Source: Methylotenera sp. (GTDB lineage Bacteria; Pseudomonadota; Gammaproteobacteria; Burkholderiales; Methylophilaceae). Taken from it: a stretch of DNA of 64,000 nt. The position numbers and the translations under genes are program-made. Shown piece by piece: positions 45,026-51,986 of this stretch (its first letter is position 1; every line of letters begins with the position of its first letter). The DNA is taken from contig JAUSAG010000036.1 of assembly GCA_030652995.1 (NCBI GenBank), forward strand, positions 76,349 to 140,348, given 5' to 3'. The notes beneath the pieces are model-generated. The model was not told the DNA's origin and ran no database searches. It saw only the letters and a program-made list of their open reading frames with translations.

Positions 45026-45166
45026 ATGAACTCATGGACAAAATTTTATCGATGGAAAACAAGTATCACTCGCTTTCTTAGGATAGATACGCATATTTCT
45101 CTTAACAAGAAAACGACTTATCACAAGAAGATTGCTGAAGAACAAAGTTGGCTTGGGATTGGTTAA
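45026..45166 (+). CDS. Possible small basic protein, 46 residues
   Basis: A frame starting MNSWTKFYRWKTSITRF, rich in Lys, Arg and aromatic residues and ending EEQSWLGIG. No clear ribosome site precedes it and no family is recognised. The composition is more protein-like than random AT-rich DNA, but the evidence is thin; it may equally be a fragment. Confidence 0.25.
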   Translation: MNSWTKFYRWKTSITRFLRIDTHISLNKKTTYHKKIAEEQSWLGIG

Positions 45167-45677
45167 TGTGCGAGTTCTAGATAATAATCTGGTAAATGAA
45201 ATCGTTACATCAAATTTTTCTCACGTTCGTATATCTAATGCTTACAAAAACTTAGGAGAGTCTTATGGACTGGGTAACAGATTGCTATTAAGTGCAAGAT
45301 TTAAATAAGGTAGCAGAGACTCTCTTGTTTAATAAAAGGTTGTTCTATTCAGGAAAAAACACTCATTAGTGCCTCGCGTATTCATGGTATATAGACTTAG
45401 ATACACAACAGCTGTCACTGTTGGAATGATGTAATCGCAACATGTTTTCGACATTAATTCGCATGTTTGAGTATTTTTGCCTAAGGGTGCTACCGATTAT
45501 TATTTTAAAGTAGCCACAAATTAGTATTTCTGAGTCATGCATTTCTAAATAAACTACTGCATAGCATTGGCGTTTAATTACTATCGCTTACAGATGGCTG
45601 AAATATCCGCTTAACTGACGTTCAGTTTTATTTAAACATCGCCAGACATCAACCCAAAGTAGACCTTCAATATAAAG
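45167..45677. other. Gene-poor interval in the element
   Basis: No supported gene in about 510 bases. It contains one copy (45598-45632) of a short sequence that recurs in the element at 39708 and 47845. A nine-codon frame after GGAGAG at 45265 is noted but not called. Confidence 0.4.
45598..45632. repeat. Short dispersed sequence, copy B
   Basis: AAATATCCGC then TTAACTGACG then TTCAGTTTTA. Copy A at 39708-39740 shares AAATATCCGC, CTGACG and CAGTTT in the same order, and copy C at 47845-47870 shares AAAT, TAGCTGACGG with copy A. The inner part, AACTGA-CGT-TCAGTT, is an inverted repeat. All three lie in gene-free gaps of the element. Confidence 0.45.
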
Positions 45678-46340
45678 TTAAATAGCAATATCTAGTATTG
45701 GAACTGGATCATTTGCACCATTTGGAACACATGCAGCAACTGATGCAGTGATTCTGCCTGCAGTAATATCGCCATCATCTAATTTTGAATCAATAGTGCG
45801 TACTGTGTCGCATGATAGGTTATTTATCTGTATTTCGTTTATTACAGATACTGGCAGGGAGCCTGCAGCTCTACGAGCTGTAATAAATACATCAGCCACA
45901 TTGGAATTATTGCTTCTGGTGAATATCCCATTAATCGTGCCTTTAATCATTCCAGCACGCACTAGATGCTCAGCTACACACCCGACTTCTGTGGCTGTAT
46001 CAATGCGGCCATTGCCTATTGATGCTGTATTTACTGCAAGGCTGCAACCAGCACTTACATTAGGAATATCATCACCGGCCAGAGGTAAGTCACCAGGTAA
46101 ATAGTGATACTTATTTTTAAAGCTGGAAGCTGCATCATTCAAGTCTTTAATTAAAGCAATGGTATCTGTAGTTTCTGAATTACCTATTAATGAGCTGCTG
46201 CGTGATGCTACGAATCCTAAGATTAAGCCAATTATCATTACGACAATGGCCATTTCTATTAATGTGAATGCTTTGAAAGCTTTCAATTTATTTAACGATG
46301 ATTTCTTTAACAAAAATCGTGACTGATAATGCAGCGCCAT
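45678..46340 (-). CDS. Prepilin-like protein with type IV N-terminal methylation motif
   Basis: A 220-residue protein. The leader (about 1-24, basic) is followed by the processing site AFTLIEMAIVVMIIGLILGF (about 24-43), with Ala in place of the usual Gly before the cut. A secreted domain begins with ETTDTIALIKDLNDAASSFKNKYHYLPGDLP, typical of GspG/PilA-like pseudopilins, and has four cysteines. The start overlaps the upstream 62-residue gene by 53 bases; later TTG starts near 46313 are possible. No secretion or pilus assembly genes are on the element. Confidence 0.75.
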   Translation of the reverse strand: MALHYQSRFLLKKSSLNKLKAFKAFTLIEMAIVVMIIGLILGFVASRSSSLIGNSETTDTIALIKDLNDAASSFKNKYHYLPGDLPLAGDDIPNVSAGCSLAVNTASIGNGRIDTATEVGCVAEHLVRAGMIKGTINGIFTRSNNSNVADVFITARRAAGSLPVSVINEIQINNLSCDTVRTIDSKLDDGDITAGRITASVAACVPNGANDPVPILDIAI

Positions 46341-46476
46341 AAGACATAAGTGCTGCCCATAGTGCTAACTTAACTAGACCAATGGTTGTTAGCAATACAC
46401 TACTTGATAGGGCGAGTACCCAAATTGAAAGCATGAAAAATGCTGGCGTTAAAATTAGTGCTAATTTGAAATTCAT
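46288..46476 (-). CDS. Small hydrophobic protein between two prepilin-like genes
   Basis: A 62-residue protein that is nearly all membrane sequence in two segments (about 5-30 and 33-57), ending VKEIIVK. It starts 15 bases after the stop of the upstream prepilin gene and overlaps the next. No family is recognised. The in-operon position supports a real gene, perhaps helping to handle the prepilins. Confidence 0.5.
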   Translation of the reverse strand: MNFKLALILTPAFFMLSIWVLALSSSVLLTTIGLVKLALWAALMSYGAALSVTIFVKEIIVK

Positions 46477-46491
46477 TGAATAACTCCAAGT

Positions 46492-47586
46492 TTATGGACA
46501 AGTGTTTTCTATAATTTTTTTATATTTACCATAGAAAGTTACTATGGTTGGATAATTCATAACCCTTCCAATGGTAGATAATGTGTATGGATTAATAGCT
46601 GCTCCAGGTGTTGTGTCGCCATCACTCTTTAAGCGCGTTATGACTTGAACATAAGTAATTGGATCTCCCCACGGATTAACTAAATTTATGTTGTTTGCTA
46701 TCAATAAATTATTAAAATCCCCTTGAGTTGCTGGCGGATTACAATTTACTGTTCCTGGGTTTAACATAAAGCTTGCTAGAGCATCATTGATACTTTCAAC
46801 TTGTTCAGCCCACTGCGCCTCTGTGGATTTAAGAGAACCATCTTTAACCAATGGCGCTAGTATTTCAGTAGGACTTAATCTTAATAAGACGTCATCAAAA
46901 CCACCATATACAGCCACATCAATATCAGTATATTCACGATGGTAAAATGTAGCAGGAACTGCAAATCCTGCAGGGACCGCATTTGCAAGTTCATCTGTCC
47001 CGGCAACTGGCAGGTTTGTCTGCGTGCCTTTATTGGTGAATGCGCCTAATCCATTATGACCATGTGAGATTACTATTGCAGCATCATTGCCAAGAGGAGT
47101 TGCCACCGGATTAGTTGCAGGTGTTCTGGTACTAACTGGCAATGCCCCGGCATCGCCGGTATTAAAGGCAATGCCTGGATTACTTGATGAAGTGGCAGTA
47201 ACTACGTTTGCATAAGCCAATGTCCACTGCGGTGAAACGGCATATGAAAATATATTTTCCCATCCATCAAGTGCAGCACTTTTTGGTAAATTTAGCGCTC
47301 GATAGGGCAATAATCCAAAATATCCGGTGCATATGCTTGGTACTGCACCGTTATTTGCTTCAACCCCATTTTCATTGATGGCAGGGCATGGTAGGCGTTT
47401 ATTGGTTCCAAGATACGCGATTAAAGCATCCTTAATCACTTCCTGCTTCTTTTTGGTATTACTGATGCTAGAGCTTGCAAGTAGGGCATTTGCAGCTGAT
47501 AACCCCATTGTGGCTAGAATCCCTATTAAAAAGACCACAACGGCCATTTCTACAAGAGTGAAGCCTGGCTGGTATTTCGTTCGCAT
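46492..47586 (-). CDS. Large prepilin-like protein
   Basis: A 364-residue protein. The start chosen at 47586 gives a short leader MRTKYQPG and then FTLVEMAVVVFLIGILATMG, the classic type IV prepilin cleavage and stalk helix; the frame extends to 47625 but GGGGT just before 47586 favours this start. The long secreted part contains GTNKRLPCPAINENG near 80, found in large prepilin-type N-terminal cleavage/methylation proteins, and many Asn/Gly/Thr. First gene of a three-gene unit with the two genes below it. Its role is unknown; it would need the host's pilus or secretion system. Confidence 0.72.
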   Translation of the reverse strand: MRTKYQPGFTLVEMAVVVFLIGILATMGLSAANALLASSSISNTKKKQEVIKDALIAYLGTNKRLPCPAINENGVEANNGAVPSICTGYFGLLPYRALNLPKSAALDGWENIFSYAVSPQWTLAYANVVTATSSSNPGIAFNTGDAGALPVSTRTPATNPVATPLGNDAAIVISHGHNGLGAFTNKGTQTNLPVAGTDELANAVPAGFAVPATFYHREYTDIDVAVYGGFDDVLLRLSPTEILAPLVKDGSLKSTEAQWAEQVESINDALASFMLNPGTVNCNPPATQGDFNNLLIANNINLVNPWGDPITYVQVITRLKSDGDTTPGAAINPYTLSTIGRVMNYPTIVTFYGKYKKIIENTCP

Positions 47587-48005
47587 ATTACCCCTATAAA
47601 ACTGACCTAGATTTGAAGCACACATTTATCTACTAATATTATGCAGTAATTTTAAATAACGTTGCAAACTAGTTCTTCCTGTAGCAATTTCGGTAAATTA
47701 AAGGCAAGTATGAATATCTGGTGCACTACATCGTTATCAAAAAATAATATTGATATAAATAGCTAAGGACAACTATTGGCTGGCTGCTAATATTGACGTG
47801 CCAAATCTGTATGGGACTTTGTCCCGCTAATTTGCCGAAGGCTTATAAATCCCCTTAGCTGACGGTCGAAAAATACGCTGGGACTTCATAAGATTTAGAA
47901 CATACTCGCTCGTAATGACATCGAAATTAAACCTAAGAATCGTCATAATGAGCTAATGACATGTGCTAGAGGGTTTGAAGATGTAGCAATGAATCATAGG
48001 TATCT
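47587..48005. other. Non-coding interval upstream of the nuclease-ttcA operon
   Basis: About 420 bases without a supported gene. It holds copy C of the dispersed sequence (47845-47870) and AT-rich DNA serving as leader for the prepilin operon on the minus strand. Confidence 0.4.
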
Positions 48006-48034
48006 TTGCACTGGCACACCGTATGTTTTACACT
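48006..48034 (+). promoter_or_regulatory. Candidate promoter of the nuclease-ttcA operon
   Basis: TTGCAC (48006-48011) and TACACT (48029-48034) are separated by exactly 17 bases, placing the transcript start near 48041 and leaving a 43-base leader. The hexamers are imperfect but the spacing is ideal. Confidence 0.5.
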
Positions 48035-48041
48035 GTATCAA

Positions 48042-48058
48042 GAGTAAGCACCTTACTC
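48042..48058. promoter_or_regulatory. Operator-like inverted repeat at the transcript start
   Basis: GAGTAAG (48042-48048), CAC, CTTACTC (48052-48058): a perfect 7-bp inverted repeat lying at the predicted +1 to +18 of the operon. A repressor bound here would block transcription; as RNA it would be a small hairpin near the ribosome site AGGAA. Confidence 0.5.
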
Positions 48059-48083
48059 AAAAATCATCGACCAGGAATCAAGC

Positions 48084-50720
48084 ATGGCAGTAAGTAATGA
48101 ACTAACAAAACCAGAAAATGAAAGTGATTTTGAGGCGATGTGTCATGCTCTATACCGTCGGATGTGGAATGACTCCTCTTGCAGCAGAGTGGGAGGCCCA
48201 GGACAGTCCCAGTTCGGAATTGACATCCTCGGCCACGATGGCAAAATAAATGTAGGCATCCAGTGCAAGCACTACAACAAAAAGACGTTCACCCTGTCAA
48301 CCGTAACGGATGATGTCGCTCTAGCAGATGCTGTCGGCCTAGATATTGGCCATATGCTATTCGCGACAACTGCTGCGAACAAGAGCAAATTGGTGCTGGA
48401 AGTTCGTAAGCAGTTTCATGCAGTGCGTGCAGCGATTAACCAGGTCATAAATGCATCGCGTCCAGATGGCAATCATAAAGGCGGCGTAGTCTGGCATACG
48501 CAAGGCTCAGGCAAGAGCATTACCATGACATGCTTTGCAGCGCGTGTCATGACTGAAGCTGCAATGGAAAACCCGACCATTGTTGTGATTACTGACCGTA
48601 ACGATTTAGACGGTCAACTATTCGGCGTATTCTCGCTCTCGCAGGACTTGCTACGTGAGCAGCCAGTACAAGGTGAAACGCGCCAAGATTTACGTGCAAA
48701 GCTAGCCAATCGTCCTTCCGGCGGTATCGTGTTCGCAACCATTCAGAAGTTCATGCCAGGCGAAGATGAAGATAGCTTCCCTGTATTATCAGACCGCTAC
48801 AACATCGTTGTAATTGCTGATGAAGCGCATCGAACCCAGTATGGCTTTGAAGCCAAATTCAAGGGCGATGCCAAAGGTTATCAGGTAGGCTACGCTCAAC
48901 ATTTACGTGATGCTCTGCCTAACGCTACCTTTGTTGCCTTTACTGGCACCCCGGTTTCAAGTGAAGACCGTGATACTCGCGCCGTCTTCGGTGATTACAT
49001 CCACGTTTACGATATGCAGCAAGCGCGGGATGATGGCGCTACAGTCGCAATTTACTTTGAGTCACGCCTTGCCAAGTTAGGACTGAATCAAGAAGCGTTA
49101 CCTGAGATTGATGCTGAAGTAGATGAATTGGCCGAAGATGAAGAAGATGACCAGCAGGCTCGCTTAAAAAGCAAATGGGCTGCACTCGAAAGCATTGTTG
49201 GTGCTGCTCCACGCATACAGCAAGTAGCCAAAGACCTCGTTGAGCATTTTGAAGAGCGTAACAAGGCACAAAGCGGCAAGGCTATGGTTGTCGCCATGAG
49301 TCGTGAGATTTGTGTACACCTCTACAACGCGATTACCGAACTGCGCCCGGACTGGCATGATGAAGATCCAGAAAAAGGTGCAATCAAAGTCGTTATGACT
49401 GGTTCAGCCAGCGACAAACCATTACTCAGACCGCACGTATACTCCAAGCAAGTTAAAAAACGCCTTGAAAAACGCTTCAAAGACCCTGACGACCCGCTAC
49501 AGCTAGTCATAGTACGCGATATGTGGCTGACTGGTTTTGATGCGCCGTGCGTACATACGCTGTATGTCGACAAACCGATGAAGGGGCACAACCTGATGCA
49601 AGCGATTGCCAGGGTAAATCGTGTATTCCGCGACAAACAGGGTGGCCTGGTTGTAGATTACATCGGCATCGCAAACGATCTGAAACAGGCACTCAAAGAA
49701 TATACCGCTAGTAATGGCCGTGGCCGACCTACGGTTGATGCTCACGAAGCTTATGCAGTGCTGGAAGAGAAACTCGACGTACTTCGCGCGATGTTGCACG
49801 GCTTTGATTACAGCAACTTTCTATCAGGCGGGCATAGTGTTTTAGCAAAAACGGCTAACCATGTACTCGGCATTAAGGATGGAAAAAAACGCTTTGGCGA
49901 TACTGCGCTGGCAATGTCAAAAGCATTTACTTTGTGCTGCACTTTAGATGAGGCTAAGGCTGTACGTGAAGAAGTCGCTTTCTTCCAGGCAGTGAAAGTG
50001 CTGCTAACCAAAAAAGAAATCAGCATCAAGAAAAAAACCAACGAAGAACGCGACCTGGCAATACGGCAGATCATAGGCTCAGCCGTGGTGTCCGAGGAAG
50101 TAGTCGATATATTCGATGCTGCCGGACTGGATAAACCAAATATTGGTATCCTGGATGAAGACTTCTTAAACGAAGTGCGTAACCTGCCTGAGCGCAATCT
50201 TGCTGTAGAAATGCTGGAACGCCTGCTAGAAGGTGAAATTAAAACCCGCTTCGCTACAAACATCGTGCAACAAACTAAGTTCTCGGACTTGTTAGCTAAC
50301 GTGGTTAATCGCTACCAAAACCGCTCGATCGAAACTGCTCAAGTCATTGAAGAGCTCCTCGAAATGGCCAAGAAATTTAAAGAAGCGGCCGACAGAGGTG
50401 CTGATCTGGGATTGAGTAATGACGAATTGGCTTTCTACGATGCTCTAGCCAATAACGAAGAATCTGTGCGTGAACTAGGCGATGAAACGCTAAAGAAAAT
50501 TGCACATGAACTAGCTGAAAGCTTGCGCAAAAATATAACTGTTGATTGGGCTATTAGGGACAGTGTACGTGCAAGTTTACGCTTGTTAGTTAAGCGCATA
50601 CTGCGTAAATACAAGTATCCACCAGACCAACAGAATGAGGCTGTGGAGTTGGTTTTGCAACAAGCTCAAACTTTAGGTGATGCTTGGGTATATTCAAATA
50701 ACTTTAGTGAAAATAAATGA
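48084..50720 (+). CDS. Chimeric Mrr-like nuclease / HsdR-type helicase
   Basis: An 878-residue protein. Residues 1-109 are an Mrr-like PD-(D/E)XK domain: [29 protein letters not shown] (D47) and GIQCKHY (Q60, K62). From [10 protein letters not shown] (111) it is the motor and C-terminal part of a type I restriction HsdR subunit: Walker A HTQGSGKS (K144), DEAH 246-249, [16 protein letters not shown], and the C-terminal [23 protein letters not shown]. The usual HsdR N-terminal nuclease is missing and replaced. No hsdM or hsdS accompanies it. It overlaps ttcA by 4 bases. It could be a solo defence nuclease or a product of recombination. Its base composition is more GC-rich than its neighbours. 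Confidence 0.8.
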   Translation: MAVSNELTKPENESDFEAMCHALYRRMWNDSSCSRVGGPGQSQFGIDILGHDGKINVGIQCKHYNKKTFTLSTVTDDVALADAVGLDIGHMLFATTAANKSKLVLEVRKQFHAVRAAINQVINASRPDGNHKGGVVWHTQGSGKSITMTCFAARVMTEAAMENPTIVVITDRNDLDGQLFGVFSLSQDLLREQPVQGETRQDLRAKLANRPSGGIVFATIQKFMPGEDEDSFPVLSDRYNIVVIADEAHRTQYGFEAKFKGDAKGYQVGYAQHLRDALPNATFVAFTGTPVSSEDRDTRAVFGDYIHVYDMQQARDDGATVAIYFESRLAKLGLNQEALPEIDAEVDELAEDEEDDQQARLKSKWAALESIVGAAPRIQQVAKDLVEHFEERNKAQSGKAMVVAMSREICVHLYNAITELRPDWHDEDPEKGAIKVVMTGSASDKPLLRPHVYSKQVKKRLEKRFKDPDDPLQLVIVRDMWLTGFDAPCVHTLYVDKPMKGHNLMQAIARVNRVFRDKQGGLVVDYIGIANDLKQALKEYTASNGRGRPTVDAHEAYAVLEEKLDVLRAMLHGFDYSNFLSGGHSVLAKTANHVLGIKDGKKRFGDTALAMSKAFTLCCTLDEAKAVREEVAFFQAVKVLLTKKEISIKKKTNEERDLAIRQIIGSAVVSEEVVDIFDAAGLDKPNIGILDEDFLNEVRNLPERNLAVEMLERLLEGEIKTRFATNIVQQTKFSDLLANVVNRYQNRSIETAQVIEELLEMAKKFKEAADRGADLGLSNDELAFYDALANNEESVRELGDETLKKIAHELAESLRKNITVDWAIRDSVRASLRLLVKRILRKYKYPPDQQNEAVELVLQQAQTLGDAWVYSNNFSENK

Positions 50721-51562
50721 ATCAATACAGTTTTAATAAGTTACAAAAAAGAATCCGTAGGGAAACTGGTAAAGCGATAATAGACTTTAACATGATTGAA
50801 GATGGAGATTTAGTCATGGTGTGTCTATCTGGAGGTGCTGATAGTTACACCATGTTGGATACGTTGGTGTATTTTTCTAAAATTGCCCCTATTAATTTCC
50901 AAGTAATTGCTGTAAATCTGGATCAGAAGCAACCCGGTTTTCCTGAAGAAGTTTTACCAAATTACTTAAAAAGTATTGGAGTAGATTTTAGAATTGTTGA
51001 ACAAGATACATATAGCGTTGTAAAAGATAAAATACCAGAAGGTAAAACTACATGTTCATTGTGTTCTAGATTACGCAGAGGTATTCTTTATAAAACAGCA
51101 AAAGATTTAGGCGCCACTAAAATAGCACTTGGGCATCATAGGGATGATATTTTACAAACGCTATTATTAAATATGTTTTATGGTGGCAGTTTGAAAGCGA
51201 TGCCGCCAAAATTGCGATCAGATAATGGAGAAAACGTTGTAATAAGACCTTTGGCTTATTGCGCAGAAAAAGATATAAAGAAGTACTCTGAGATGATGAG
51301 TTTTCCGATAATCCCATGCAACCTATGTGGATCACAACCAAATCTACAAAGACAGGTTATGAAAGAACTTTTAGTTAAGTGGAATAAAGAACATCCTGGA
51401 AGAGTTGAAAACATGTTTAGAGCAGTTTGCAACGTAGCACCTTCGCATCTTCTGGATAGAGAAATGTTTGATTTTTCAACGTTCACTTCGAAATCTAAAG
51501 TTGCATACGATACAGATATGGTTGTGAAAGAAGATTTTAAAACAATTAACTTTGTAGATTAG
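50717..51562 (+). CDS. ttcA: Element-borne complete TtcA with altered PP-loop (SGGADS)
   Basis: A 281-residue tRNA 2-thiocytidine synthetase. It keeps every feature of TtcA: PP-loop at 38-43, Cys pairs C113/C116 and C201/C204, and [20 protein letters not shown] and RPLAYC motifs. The PP-loop is SGGADS, whereas the interrupted chromosomal copy has SGGKDS; the general PP-loop rule is SGG-any-DS, so ATP binding may survive. The altered codon (GCT, 50837-50839) is exactly where the element inserts in the target gene. Start ATG overlaps the stop of the upstream nuclease gene (ATGA). AT-rich codons with frequent AGA arginine show an origin different from the resident copy. It probably replaces the function lost on insertion. 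Confidence 0.92.
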   Translation: MNQYSFNKLQKRIRRETGKAIIDFNMIEDGDLVMVCLSGGADSYTMLDTLVYFSKIAPINFQVIAVNLDQKQPGFPEEVLPNYLKSIGVDFRIVEQDTYSVVKDKIPEGKTTCSLCSRLRRGILYKTAKDLGATKIALGHHRDDILQTLLLNMFYGGSLKAMPPKLRSDNGENVVIRPLAYCAEKDIKKYSEMMSFPIIPCNLCGSQPNLQRQVMKELLVKWNKEHPGRVENMFRAVCNVAPSHLLDREMFDFSTFTSKSKVAYDTDMVVKEDFKTINFVD

Positions 51563-51984
51563 CCGGTTTGATTTTTCGTATTGTCTGGTAAAGGGTCATT
51601 TAACAAGTGATTACCTTTTTCAATCAGAGAAACGTTGTATATCAACTGTGTATGCCTATGCAATAGGGTTTCATATTTAGTAGTTAGCTCTGCTAGTTCA
51701 GATTTAAGGCTTTGGATATTTTGTTCATATTCATTGATAGATTTTGGATTGGTTTTATGTGCATTACGACTTTCTTTTAGACGCCTTTTCGCTTCGTTAA
51801 ACGATATGTGAATGTTCTCGTTTCGTGAAAGTGATTGGCGGGACCAGGTTGAGTCACCCTTTTTAAGAGTCTTTTCCAAATGCACCCTTAGGTCCTCCCA
51901 TGATAGTAATTTACTAGCTGGCCATTTACGCAATATCTGAAGTATTTCGTTTTCGTCTTTTATGGAAATCTTCTTAGCACCCAT
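51559..51984 (-). CDS. Small coiled-coil accessory protein of the recombinase module (srap/TnpC-like)
   Basis: A 141-residue basic protein. The first half ([32 protein letters not shown]) looks like a DNA-binding helical domain; residues about 88-125 form a coiled coil ([27 protein letters not shown]). It ends in a 4-base convergent overlap with ttcA and starts 2 bases after the stop of the 808-residue recombinase. In Tn554 a small helical protein (TnpC) and in SEs a protein called Srap occupy this place. The likeness is one of size, place and shape. Confidence 0.65.
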   Translation of the reverse strand: MGAKKISIKDENEILQILRKWPASKLLSWEDLRVHLEKTLKKGDSTWSRQSLSRNENIHISFNEAKRRLKESRNAHKTNPKSINEYEQNIQSLKSELAELTTKYETLLHRHTQLIYNVSLIEKGNHLLNDPLPDNTKNQTG

Positions 51985-51986
51985 AT

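Noticed and set aside
45265-45291. A tiny frame (eight residues) after GGAGAG
   Set aside because: Too short to support; the ribosome-like sequence alone is not enough.
48084-50720. A complete type I restriction-modification system
   Set aside because: No hsdM or hsdS lies anywhere in the element and the HsdR N-terminal domain is replaced.
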